Positions 39,173 to 49,304 of a DNA stretch of 49,304 nucleotides are shown piece by piece. The position numbers and the translations under genes are program-made. The notes below the pieces were generated by a model. That model had not been told where the DNA came from. It ran no database searches and worked only from the letters and a program-made list of their open reading frames with translations. How positions within the stretch are numbered: position 1 is the first letter of the stretch; each line of letters begins with the position of its first letter. The stretch spans positions 1-49,304 of the forward strand of contig NW_020169325.1 in NCBI RefSeq assembly GCF_000988165.1, given 5' to 3'. Source of the stretch: Vairimorpha ceranae (lineage: Eukaryota; Microsporidia; Nosematidae).

Positions 39173-41080
39173 CTCTTTCAAAATAAAGGATTATTTTTTT
39201 CGTAAACAATAAAGAAAGTAAATTATAAAATTTATTTTATAATTTATAACAGTTATTTATTATTACAAATACTAGTTACTTAAAATTTACTAATCATTTT
39301 ACTAAAGTATATTTATGGGCGTTGTGTTTTTCAAAGTAAAAAAAATATTTAAAAGTTAAATTTTTCTTTTTTAATTTAGTAAAATGCACAATTAAGTCAA
39401 CGACCTCATAAAATCAATGAATAACCTTACTAAGAACTATTTGCCAATTTCTTATTTGGAAATATCTAATAAAAGTAAGATATAAATTACTATATTATTT
39501 GAGATGTATTTTGTACCTTAAAATATTCTATGGTATTAATTGTTACCTTTGGTTGGGTAATTATGGGCGGAAGACTGCTTTTTAGTAACTAGGGGTTTAT
39601 TCGGCATATGTTTATATTTTCTTTCATTAAATAATTTATGTTTTGATTCGATTAAAAACTTCTTATTGATTTCTTACCGTTACAGACTTAATACTGCTTT
39701 GTTGGCTACTAACGGTAGCATTAATATTATGTGTAAAGTTTGTCTTTAATCAATTATTTGTTCTTAAAATTTAATCTGTTAAACAAAATTTTCTTGAAGA
39801 TTGCAGAAATAAAAAAACTATTTTTACTGCAAGAACAGTTTAACACTTTACAAAAGAAATAATTTCATGACATCAATTTAACTTTTATTTAAAAAAAGCG
39901 ATTTTATTACAGTGTAGTATCCCTACAATAATAATACTAAATTTAATGTCAAGCATTAAAAATTCTCAACATAGATTAAAAAATTTAATATAAAAACTTA
40001 TCATTAAATTGGGGGCATGATACAGTCAAATATGACCACAATAAATCATATTTACACATTTAATATTATAAAAAGACACCTTGGCGAATAATATGTCAAA
40101 CAGGTACTTTCCAAAAATAGTTTATATTTTTGTGATATTCTACCACATGTTCATTGATTATTTTTTTAAAAAAAATTTACTATAAAAATAATTATTTTTT
40201 AACTTTAATAAATAATAAAAGGGTGCAATTAATAAAAACCATTTTTCGATAGCAAAAGTGTCGTCAGATATCCCCACTGCCCCTAAACTCCTGAGTTAAA
40301 CCATTTGAGAATGATCTGCATTTTTCTGTTTTAAATCAATAGAAAAATATTTAAGAAGTTTTAAATAAATCATAAATGATTACTAAAATTAGTTATTTTT
40401 GTTTTGCCAAATCAATATCACATTATGGCTAGCCTTCTGGTGGCAAAAAAGTTATTTAAACTTCGGGACCTGTATAGGGTAACGACAATTTTAAAGCGAT
40501 TTTTTAATAATTTAAGGCTGGTTTAGGTTTATCATTATCATCATGCCTTTAAATTTGTAATAAGCATGTGGTTTCCAGTACATTTTTAATGATTGCTCCT
40601 TAAAAATTTTAATAAACTTATTTATAACTAAAAAAATACTAAAAGGGAAATACAAAATTAAGAAATGAAAAGGAAAGTTTTATTACAATCAAAAGACTTG
40701 TAACAACATTTTTACAATGGTAAAAAGATGCCTCATCAAGAGAATAACACTAAAGCAATAAATAAAAAAAGATTATTTATTGATTCTTAAATAGAGCAGC
40801 ATTTAATTAAGTTTGAACACCTCACCAGAGGTTACAATAGAGCGAAATAAAAAAATTTTCTAGTAAAACTTTTGACAATAAAAATTTAAATTATGTGTGG
40901 TATTATTGTCAATAACCACATGGAGTCTTCTTTAGATATCTGCCTATTTAAAATTTTTTTATAAGGACGAAAAAATAAATATTTTAATGATTTAGTTTAA
41001 AAAAGAGCGTTAAAATTATTACATAAATATCTGCCATATCTTCAATACTTTTTCCTAATATGTATCTACATTTAAATGTA
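39173..41080. other. Gene-free AT-rich stretch
   Basis: No supported gene. It includes an 8-bp inverted repeat TACCGTTA (39675) / TAACGGTA (39710). The remaining sequence shows no clear transposon homology. Confidence 0.55.
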
Positions 41081-41870
41081 TATTAGGTTAGCCACCCATC
41101 AATGTTGTCTCTATAAACACCATTTTCTTTCTTCATCGTTACTTTCGTGTGGCCCCCAAATCCTTCTATATTATTGGTACGGGCGTCATCAATGACTCTA
41201 AACCAACAGAATGATTAACAATATTGTGTCCTAAACTTTTTAATTTCTTGATACAGCCAGATATGAGGGATGACCATCAATATATATAATAGGCTATCAT
41301 TTGTAATAAGCGGGGACAGTGCATCTGTTATTAATACATTAGTTCACCTAAAACACGAATTATAATAAGTTGCTCTCGTCTGTCCTGTCTAGTCTTCTTA
41401 AAATTCATATTGAATCTCTAGTGTCATCAGTACTGGTAGGATTCTTATAATTCCTCGACGAGACAGTACACCTTCATCTACCGCAACTATTATACCTGCG
41501 CCACCAAGCAAAACAGGATTTACTTCAAGATATTCTTTGTAACATACGAAAAGCAAAGACTTATACTTTGCAATCGTTGCATCAGAGAAGAAAAAAAAAT
41601 GTCGCAACTAAAAATAATTTATGTCAAAAATTAGGGAATAAATTAAGTGTACAATTTTACATAATGGAATATTGGCCTGAAAAAGCGAATATCTTTTTGA
41701 ACAACCTTTCCTAGAACATCTATATGCCAAAAGTTTAGTTGTACTACTTACAGGCAGTAGGTTGCACAATGCGTTGCAGTTAATACAAGCATTATTTTGA
41801 GAAATTATATTTCTTTCAAGAAGAAAAGTTTCGTAATTCAACAATGTCTGTAAATATTTTATTGTCAATT
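41080..41870 (-). pseudogene. Merlin/ISXO2 transposase relic, subfamily B
   Basis: The N-terminal frame 41608-41868 encodes a zinc-ribbon-like region (CINCNALCNLL ... RCSRKGCSKRYSLF) and starts at a TTG just after AAGGGTAAAAA. The next frame (41398-41607) carries AGIIVAVDEGVLSRRGIIR with the first catalytic Asp. Around 41090-41175, out of frame, NNIEGFGGHTK marks the Glu region. The order matches the copies at 18.6 and 4.4 kb. Multiple frameshifts. A near palindrome CCCTTATAAAAGGG (41876-41889) precedes it. Confidence 0.82.
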
Positions 41871-41889
41871 TTTACCCTTATAAAAGGGC

Positions 41890-43340
41890 AAAAAACAAAA
41901 ATTTTTACAAACTTTTTAAATCCCTTATAATTTCTCTGAAAATAAGTAAATTTCCTTAAAATTTTTTTTGAACTAATGTTTATTTGATATATAATAATTG
42001 ATAGGGAGAATTTAAAGAGTGATAGGTAAATAGATAGATTAGATAGGAAGATTAGAAAAAGAAGGCTTGCAAATTGGATGTTTATGATCTAAAACCATGT
42101 CGATATATATCAAAAATGGGGATGTTGCTTATCTTTAGAAGTTTGCCTACCAATCATCCAAGTTGCTATTTTATAGTTTAAAATAATTTTTGTCCCCTAT
42201 TTTTATCATTGAAAAAAAGGTAGGCAAGCCTCTAAAGAAATCTTACCATATGCATTTTTTTAATAACCAATTGTTAAAGATAATTTTTGAAGAACCTTTT
42301 TGTCACAATTTTTTACATATAAAAATGGGTCGCTTTCTTGTGACAATTATTATTGAGTTTTCATTGGTTAAAATATTTCTAAAAAACTATTATAAATAGG
42401 AAAATTCTCATAAACATGCAAAAGGAAAACAAAACAAGAAGTATAATCAGCAAGCACTCAAATAAATCTTTATATAATAAAAACAAAATTATTTTAAGAA
42501 TTGGGCGAAATAGACGCCAAAACGGTGAGCATTTTAGAGAGGTACCTCGCCATTTGCCGCATTCCCCGCAAATATCCCATTATGTAACCGGCATTTCCAA
42601 CGTAAAAACATATCTCTAAATATCTTTATTGCATAATGTTTTTTATTTTGTAGTGATTTAAAAGTTAAGGAATATTTATTTAAAATATTTATCTGCAACA
42701 GTTCTATCAAATCAAGAACCCTTTTTTATTCCTGCCCAAACTGATTACTATGCCTTTTAATAACTTTTCAATTACTTAGTTTTACTTTTAAATGTCTTTG
42801 CAAAGATCCTCTTCTATTCTTCCATATTTATCAAATTTGTGTTGATTTTTAAATTTGTTTAGTTCATTTTTTATAAGCCAAGGCTCGCCTATTTTGTGCC
42901 AAATAGTTCTTTCATCTCTATTTCTTTTCTGATAATACTTTAAGGCATTTTTAAATTGCATCTGTTTAACTTTAATTTTATTAATCTCTTGTCTAGCTTC
43001 TTCTGGCCTCAAATTGAGATTACAGTGTCTTAAGGATTATAAACTTTTACCGCCTTTTTTACTCTATCTTCAAGTTTCCTTGATTGTTCTCATTTATTTA
43101 TTCTTTTCTAATAGTTCTATTAAATCGTCTGGTTATCTGTGGCGAGAAACGCAGGAAGGCGACCAGAACTAAGAAAGTTCTCCACAATGCTCGCTCCTGA
43201 AGCCAAACTAAATTGGTGTAACTTAAATGGTTTATTAACTTCATGGAGAATTGTGCTCTTGTGAGATCCCCCGTTGATCCTATGATTCTCTTGCGTTGAT
43301 GATTGTGTGAGTTATTCATGACAGCGATGTCCTTCTTTTC
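41890..43340. other. Orphan region with possible decayed coding sequence
   Basis: No confident gene. Two minus-strand open frames (42788-43012, rich in Lys/Glu/Arg; 43098-43319, Arg-rich) and a plus-strand frame at 42416-42619 lie in patches less AT-rich than the surroundings, which suggests decayed foreign or transposon coding sequence. None starts after a CCC signal and no family could be named. Confidence 0.35.
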
Positions 43341-44655
43341 ATAAAATATTTTTATACTAAAATTTCTTCAAGAAAATTCAGAAAATAGAAAACACCTCAT
43401 GTGGAATTAATACCACAACAGCACAATATTTTTGTGAATTTTCTTTTATTTTATTCAAATAATTTATACCATAGAATAATGACTATTGCAAAATCTAATC
43501 ATTGACAATATTGCATTTTATACTTTTGAACAGTACATGCAAGCCCAAAGACACAACGCAGATTGAGAAAAAGAGCATATTGTATTTATAATCCCGTTTA
43601 AAACGGAAAAGCAGTAGCTATCATCATCATCAATATATATAAAAAGTTTGAATCTGAACATTTATTTTTTAACCCTTCTTTTTTTAAAATTGTGAAATTC
43701 TGTTTTAATTTTTTATTCAAAAGTACTAAAATACAGCTTAGAGATTTTTATAGAATTGTTACTAAAAGAAAGTTGCGGGATTTTGTGTATTTTTCTTGGA
43801 TTTTTTCAATTTTTTTTGTAATTGCAAAATGGTGACTATTGCAAATTTTACTTTACAATGTAAGACATTTTGTACTTTAAACAATGGCAACAAGCCTAAA
43901 GACATGTTAAACAACGAAAAATATAAATATATCGTTTTTATAATCCCGTTTTAAACGGAACGGCGCAAGCTAGTCTATATATATAAAAAGTTTGAATCTG
44001 AATATTTTTTTATTTTTTAGCCCTTCTTTTTATAACTTTGTAAAATTCTTTGTATATTTTAAATAAGAGCACATAAGTGTAAGGTTTATTTCTCTAAGCG
44101 CATAACGGCGTTTTCCTTCATTTTTCTTTGTTTTAATTTAATTTTTTAAATTGTATATGGGTGTCTATAGCCAATTTAAATGTATAATAAAAAAAAGTCA
44201 TTTTGTCTGCAAAAATAATAAGTATACGCATAAAGACGCATTAAATCCATTAAAAAGAAAGAACACACATTAAATTTATGCTCCCGTTTTAAACGGGATG
44301 GCGTAAGTTATCTATACTTAAAAAAGTTTGAATCTGAATATTTATTTACTTTTTAACCCTTTTTTTTTAATTTTGTTAGATCCTTTGCATTTTTTATTAA
44401 GAACGAGTAGCCATTGTTTAGAATTTAATTCTAAGCACGAAACGGTGTTTTTGTGCATTTCCCCTTGCTTTTAGTTAGTTATACTAATCTTATACAAGGT
44501 GTTTATAGCAAATTTTAATTTATAATAAAAAAAGTTGTTTTGTATTTAAAATAACAAGTTTATACTCAAAAGCCCATCATATTTATTAAAAAAAAAGAAC
44601 ACACATTATATTTGTGATTACGTTAAAAAAGGGATAGGTAAACTGTCATCTATAT
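43340..44655 (+). repeat. Satellite array of ~340-bp units with a 15-bp palindrome
   Basis: CCCGTTTTAAACGGG or close variants occur at about 43592, 43944, 44282 and (degraded) 44621, giving spacings of 352, 338 and 339. Each is followed by a block ending TATATAAAAAGTTTGAATCTG, then TTTTAACCCTTC, TTTGTAAAATTCTTTG, a TTTATTTCTAAGC-type block and a CAAGCCTAAAGACAC-type block before the next palindrome. A partial unit precedes the first palindrome. The same unit is present inverted at 3.6-4.3 kb and as a fragment at about 46.76-46.9 kb. No coding capacity seen. Confidence 0.85.
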
Positions 44656-45225
44656 ACAGTGCTCGTCAAAATCTTAAGACTCCCAAAAAAAAAATTTTTC
44701 CGTGCAAAATCAAATAAGGTATAATTCTAAAACCATTATTCGTGTTTAAAAGTTGTAATTAAAATGAGATTAAAAATACCTTTTATTTAATCTTACTTTA
44801 TATATGTCTAATCTGGTTTTTGGATTTTTTTGTCTTAAGAGGCGCGTCAAAATCCTAAGACACTCTCCCTTTAAAAACACGTTTTATAGAATTGTAATTA
44901 CTACATTTGTTTTATTTTGTTACAAAAAACTACTGCCTTATCTTATTTTTCTAATCTAAGCTACTACAAAACGCTTACAAAAAATAACTAGTCGTACAAT
45001 TAAACGGGACGTCTCATTTAACTCAAATTTTAAAATACAAACACATGCTTAAAATAATAATATCTATTATTTATTGTTTTTTATTAAAAAAAGTGAATTT
45101 AAATTTTTTCAATGAGCCTCATGGACATGATGGTTTTGAAATTTTTTTAAAAAAATAAGTAATTTAAAAAAAGAAAAATTATTAATTGATTTTATCACCC
45201 CTTCCTTTAACAACGTCGATCGGCT

Positions 45226-46467
45226 TAAAATGGCTTTACTAGGCGGATTTTACGGTGGCAAAAAAAATTATTTTTAGCTCTTCTTTTTAAATTTTTATTG
45301 CAGAAGACAACCTGCAAAAAGACATAAATTTAAAAAAATAACTGCCAGAACTTGCTGGAATTGTGTTGTTTTTTAAATAATATTCGATTAAAAAAAAGTA
45401 TTTATTAATTCCATGTTTTTATAATTTTTTTTGTATTTATAGTTTTAAAGGGGTATTGATTAAACCTCCTTTTAGTCTAAAGAAAACAATTGGTTTCATA
45501 ATAATTCATTTGTCAGAATGCTAGCAAAGAATTGTGGTTGGTTGTTATGTGCAAGTATATAACAATAACAAACATAATTTGATATTTTATTAAGAATTTT
45601 AGTGATAATTGAGTTTCATTTCTAATAATCATATATCTAAAAAGAAATAAAGGAGCAAGTTTTTCTGTCCTGCACCTTTTAGGTATAGAGGCTTTTGATG
45701 AACCTCTATTGTGTTAGTATGAACACCCATTTCTTGGTCTCTAAAAGTTGCTGAATTATTTACCATATAGTGTCTTTAAAATGTAACCCTAATTAAAATA
45801 AGCTTTCCACATGTCTGAGTATATTTTTTATTTAAAATTAACGTTTTTAAATAATAAAGGAATAAGGTCTGCTTGTCACGTTTTTTAATAAGAGAGAAAA
45901 TTATTTTTTTATCGGCAGTACGTTCTACCATTCCAAAACACCAAACCCCTTTTACAGACTTTCCCCTGTTACATTTATTCTTTCCTATTTTTGATTTATC
46001 GATTTCTACAACAATATTGTTTCCTCCAACTTGTTTTGCGTTTTTAAGATATCGTTCATATATATTAAAAATCTGCAGTTTATTTATTGTATTGACTATA
46101 TTTTGTTTACTGCAGCCTAATATGTGCGCCATTAGACCATAAGAAGCCCCTGTAAACCCCAAATTAATTATTTCAAGCAATAAAATATAGTCAAGATGTG
46201 CGTGTTCGAAAAAAGAGTTTTTCCAGATAGTAAATAACAATCTGCACCTTTTCCGTTTGCATCGCAAATAGAGCCATCGGGCATTTTATTCGAGTGTCAG
46301 ATGAACAAGAAAAAACATTTTTGCTTTTGTTTTAACGATTTTACTTGAAAATACAAATTTTGTATTTCTTCGTTTGTCATCAAAATTCTTCTCATTTTTA
46401 AAAAAGGGCTAAAAATAATTTTTTTGGCCCCCTGTAAAATCTGCCCAGTAAAGCCATTTTAAGCTCG
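45226..46467 (-). mobile_element. Merlin/ISXO2 element, subfamily C, with inverted repeats
   Basis: The block at about 45226-45290 (GCTTAAAATGGCTTTACTAG, then CGGATTTTACGGTGGC and AAAAAAATTATTTTTAGC) recurs inverted at about 46400-46467. The CGGATTTTA start resembles the CGGATTTTTAGG end of the 1223-2204 element. The interior carries a minus-strand ISXO2-type transposase pseudogene. Exact ends and target duplication could not be fixed. Confidence 0.7.
45640..46390 (-). pseudogene. ISXO2/Merlin transposase, frameshifted, subfamily C
   Basis: The best preserved transposase here. The main open frame (45776-46267) runs from the zinc-ribbon end (RCKRKRCRLLFTIWKNSFFE) through helix-turn-helix-like GASYGLMAHILGCSKQNIVN to VVEIDKSKIGKNKCNRGK and VKGVWCFGMVERT with the first Asp. 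Downstream in another frame SDMWKAYF gives the second Asp, and about 45655-45715 encodes VHTNTIEVHQKPL with the Glu. An upstream segment (about 46268-46390) encodes the N-terminus in a shifted frame. Inactive as written. Confidence 0.88.
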
Positions 46468-46544
46468 TCGATCATACGCTTCTGCATTCCATTGACATAT
46501 TTTATCAAATTCTCGGGCGCAATACTTAATCAGGTTACTAATAT

Positions 46545-46750
46545 CGCAGAATGTAAATCTTAAATATTATTATATTGTTTCCCGTCTCTATAAATCATTC
46601 TCGATAAATCTGTCCATAAATTTTTAACAGGATTAAGATCTGGACTTAATGGTAACCAGTTCATACAATCAATATTATTGTTTTCAAACCATATCTTAGT
46701 TGCACGAGCTCGATGGCAAGGTGCATCATCTTGTACAGTATAAAAAGATA
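46545..46750 (-). pseudogene. Tc1/mariner transposase fragment (DDE_3)
   Basis: The minus strand encodes TVQDDAPCHRARATKIWFEN, then NWLPLSPDLNPVKNLWTDLS, the classic second-Asp and third-acid region of Tc1-like transposases (QDNAPCH ... SPDLNPIENLW). The N-terminal half is absent and one frame change lies near 46740. Toward lower coordinates the end of the gene merges with the inverted repeat of the Merlin element. Confidence 0.85.
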
Positions 46751-46764
46751 AGGGAAATTTTGAT

Positions 46765-46900
46765 TTAATTTTAAACCCTTCTTTTTATTAAATTTGTAAA
46801 ATTCTTTGTATTTTTTATTGAAAAAGAATAGCACAAGTTTTGAATTTATTTCTGTAAGCACAATACAATATTTTTGTACATTAATTTTAATTTTATGAAC
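46765..46900 (+). repeat. Satellite unit fragment
   Basis: TTTTAAACCCTTCTTTTTATT, then TTTGTAAAATTCTTTGTATT and a TTTGAATTTATTTCTGTAAGCAC-type block match the middle of the 340-bp unit and look like the continuation of unit 4 interrupted at 44658. Confidence 0.7.
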
Positions 46901-47225
46901 TAATTTAAACCATTGAATAATGGGACCCGGTTTGTTTTGCTGCCCGGGCCAAGCAGAAACAAATTAGTTTTTTTGCATTTTTTGGCGGAAATTTACCCAG
47001 AAGAACATGTTTTTTATGACCCGCAAAAACAATTTTTTCCCTCGTTTTTTTAAAAAAGTCAAAAAACAAAATAATAAGTTGAATTTTTTATCAAAAATCG
47101 TATTCAAGACTTAGTTTCGCGAGCTTTAGGAGTTTATTTTGATTTTAATTACGCATCAACACAAATCTAAGTAAATATAATCGAATTGAAGATAAAATTC
47201 TACACTTGTAAAAATATTCCTTTTC
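46901..47225. other. Spacer, nothing recognised
   Basis: Contains a GC-rich patch (GGGACCCGGTTTG, TGCCCGGGCC near 46921-46950) and runs of T; no gene or known repeat identified. Confidence 0.4.
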
Positions 47226-47229
47226 CTAC

Positions 47230-47600
47230 CTCTCTAATTTCCCTCAATAGTATTTGTTTGTACTTACGCGCTGTTTGCAGTATTTACAAGCTCTTTTGAA
47301 TGATTTACAGTTATATGTTTTGTAAAATATTTACCTAAATCACTATAACTTTTCCAACAATCCGAATAAGTTATTGTATCAACTTTAATATACCTAAAAT
47401 AATATCTTGCGGCGTCAACACATATTGCGCAATCTAACAGGCGTTACTAAAATCTTTCAGCCAACTCAATCTACTGCCCCAAATACCCACAAATCCTCAG
47501 CTCCTTAACCTCTATTATATTTTCGCTTTCCGAACTTACTTTCGTCTATTTCTACAACATTATTGACGTTAATATTGTTTATTTTGCTTGTTTCGGATAT
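47230..47600 (-). pseudogene. Merlin/ISXO2 transposase fragment, subfamily A
   Basis: Aligns with the C-terminal half of the 1223-2204 element: the plus strand shares blocks corresponding to NTIEGNW, the CTCTTTTGAATGATTTACAGTTAT segment (HKTVNHPKE region), and near 47525-47570 the complement of VVEIDESKFGK. The C-terminus is at low coordinates. The N-terminal half is missing; it adjoins the Ty3/gypsy integrase end. Confidence 0.7.
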
Positions 47601-47639
47601 GATAGCTTGGAGTTAAAAATATAGCAAATAAATGAATGT

Positions 47640-49304
47640 ACGACATCTTCTTCTACCCATTTCCTCTTATGTGTCTTTTATCACCTCTTATTTCCTTATT
47701 ATTATTTTTGGCAATGTAAGCATCGTCTGATATACTTTTACTAATCGTATAACCTTTATGCCAATTGGCATCTAATTTGGTCTGTGGAAGCGTAAATATC
47801 AACACTCTTGCCCGTATTTTATATTTTTTTTAATATCCATATTTCCTTTTGTAATTTGTTTCCTATAGTTAGACATTTTTCTTTCTCGATTGTTTTAACC
47901 CACCTCTTTGTAACTAAAATCCTGTGTTGGTTTACCTTTTTATAAATGTTCATTTCTGGTAATCTTAGTTTTTTATACACAAACAGAGAGGTTCCGATGG
48001 CTCTATTATAAGATAGATTTATCGCCATAGTGCCGGCTTCAACATTTTTTATCCATCCATTCTTGCCAAATTCGACGGTTTTTAAATCTTAATCAGGAGT
48101 GTTTGTATGACTCTTTCAACTGCTCCCGTAGTTTTGTGGTAAAGGGGCGAAGCAAATTCACACTTTATTCCTTTTTTATTTGCAAACCCCAGGATTACCT
48201 TGTTATAAAATTCTAGCCCGCAATCAGAATTTATTCGGTTGGGCGTACCATTTTATTAATAATCAGTTCTTCTATTGCTCTACAGACGATTTCTTACTAT
48301 AAACCAACCACTTTTGTTTTTATACACTTGGTGTGATGATCTTAAATATAATGTATTTGTTTTGTCCTCGATTTTCTAGTTTACCAATTTAATCAATTTC
48401 CCAAGGATCGCTAGGCTGATTTGTACTTATTACTTTATTTTGTGTTTTTTTTTCTTGATGTCCTGCTTTCTTACAAATACGGCAAGGTTTACATACTTAC
48501 CCAGTTATATTAAAATTTCAGTGCTGCTTTTATGTCCCCAAATGAGCCGTTACCGGGTGCTATGCGATATTCCTGTAGGTTTTTTTGTTTGTTCTCTTCT
48601 GTGATTGGATCTAGTACTTTCCGGTATATTCGGATATAATTTATTCTTGAGAAACCGTCTGTGTTTTATTTCCTCTTTTAATGTATTCGATTGTAAACTT
48701 ATATTCTTGCAGTTTCATAGCTTATCTTAGCAGTCTCGATGTGGTTTTTTTGCATTCCCATAAGTATGAAAGGGCTTTATGGTCGGTTCTTTAGGTGAAT
48801 TCTTTTTCCAAAAGATGGCGGGGATAATAAACGATGCTTTTTATTACCGCTAAAAGTTCCTTGCCTGAGACGAATGGTTTTTTGATGATTGTCGTGGTTT
48901 TTTGAAAACGCAAATATCATTTTAATTTTCCCCACCGTATCTTCTTGTGCTAGAATTGCGCCCATCCCTACTTTAAAAACATCTATAACCAAAATAAAAG
49001 CGCTTGTGAAATCTGGCCGTGCTCGAATTGTCTGCTTTGTCATTTTTCTGGTCAATTGGTTGAAAGCCCTTTGGTTTGTTCGGTATGAGTAATTCATTTA
49101 TACTCCTTTTTGATACGCCTTTCAGGCAATCATATAATGGTTTTTTTTACAAGTGTATAATTTTTTATGTACTCTCTGTTGAATGCTAGACACCCTGTTT
49201 CCAATAATCCAAACAAACAAATGGAATTCTAAGATCAAATGTTTTCGTTTCAAATCCGAAACACTTTTCCGGAAAAATATAAAAGCGGATTTTTAATAAA
49301 TAGG
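47640..49304 (-). mobile_element. Ty3/gypsy-like retroelement, decayed, truncated by window end
   Basis: Reading on the minus strand from the window end: an RNase H region (48777-49097) with PDFTSAFILVIDVFKVGMGA and ILAQED; a zinc H2C2-like segment at about 48440-48580 (HLG ... CRICKKAGH); an integrase core at about 48000-48260 (GFANKKGIKCEFASPLYHKT, then TGAVERVIQTLL); NLSYNRAIGTS within 47819-48028; and a C-terminal KLDANWHKGYTISKSISDDAY block at about 47690-47790. This order RH-integrase is Ty3/gypsy-type. Many stops and shifts; no LTR visible in the window. Confidence 0.85.

Larger units (their letters stand above)
44658..46764. mobile_element. Tc1/mariner remnant with nested Merlin element
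   Basis: A Tc1-like end (CAGTGCTCGTCAAAATC, then TTAAGAC) starts at 44658 right after a TA within satellite unit 4. A related block (GTCAAAATCCTAAGAC) recurs near 44847. Satellite sequence resumes near 46765 with the TTTTAAACCCTTC block. Between these lie a Tc1-type transposase fragment (46545-46750) and a Merlin copy (about 45226-46467), so the Merlin appears to have landed in the Tc1 element, which itself sits in the satellite. The 5' part of the Tc1 gene is missing. Confidence 0.6.

Noticed and set aside
39675..39717. 8-bp inverted repeat TACCGTTA/TAACGGTA
   Set aside because: Short arms with a 27-base loop; plausible by chance in a stretch of this length.
42788..43319. Two minus-strand open frames considered as gag of the gypsy element
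   Set aside because: Composition is suggestive, but no zinc knuckle or capsid motif is visible and the gypsy element lies 4 kb away.
43340..44655. Hammerhead ribozyme or CRISPR-like array in the satellite
   Set aside because: A CGAAAC block occurs in one unit but no CUGAUGA core pairs with it; 340-bp units without constant spacers do not fit CRISPR.

Overview
The window is best read as a microsporidian chromosome segment (obligate intracellular fungal relative). Reasons: extreme AT richness, short intronless genes, compact versions of core eukaryotic proteins (UPF1, EB1, PCF11, DMC1, MND1, UBC7-type E2, RPR2, eS30, CCT, CorA, trehalase), and a C-rich CCC/CCCTTT motif a few bases upstream of most start codons. 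That motif is the transcription/start signal known from this phylum. The load of Merlin (ISXO2-type), Tc1/mariner and Ty3/gypsy remnants points to one of the larger, repeat-rich microsporidian genomes (for example a tubulinosematid or Hamiltosporidium type). The species cannot be named from sequence alone.

Layout. 1-11 kb is an accessory zone: a full-length but broken Merlin element with 65-bp terminal inverted repeats and an exact 8-bp target duplication (1223-2204), an inverted satellite array (about 3650-4330), a second Merlin relic (about 4400-5130), and a segmental duplication. The duplication contains a 230-bp repeat (6007, 9087) and two paralogous small membrane-protein genes, the second frameshifted. 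11-39.2 kb is the gene island: two small unknown genes, secreted trehalase, SRP RNA (15199-15385, minus), eS30, MND1, phosphocholine cytidylyltransferase, a Merlin relic (18.6-19.4 kb), unknown proteins, a membrane-anchored ubiquitin hydrolase, EB1, PCF11, a multi-pass membrane protein, UBC7-type E2, DMC1, a propeller-like protein, a Csl4-like S1 protein, a HEAT-like protein, UPF1, RPR2 and a CorA transporter. 39.2-49.3 kb is again repeat territory: a Merlin relic, a 340-bp satellite array with a CCCGTTTTAAACGGG palindrome, a nest of Tc1/mariner plus Merlin lying within the satellite, another Merlin piece, and an inverted Ty3/gypsy element cut by the window end.

Functional themes: meiotic recombination (DMC1 and MND1), RNA metabolism (UPF1, PCF11, RPR2, Csl4-like, SRP RNA), protein turnover (E2, ubiquitin hydrolase), and lipid, sugar and ion handling (CCT, trehalase, CorA). 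Genes are not in operons but are tightly packed, for example convergent stops 2 bp apart at 34692/34695. Two GC-enriched, hairpin-containing intergenic islands (about 23.29-23.49 kb and 26.99-27.17 kb) are candidates for unidentified structured RNAs.
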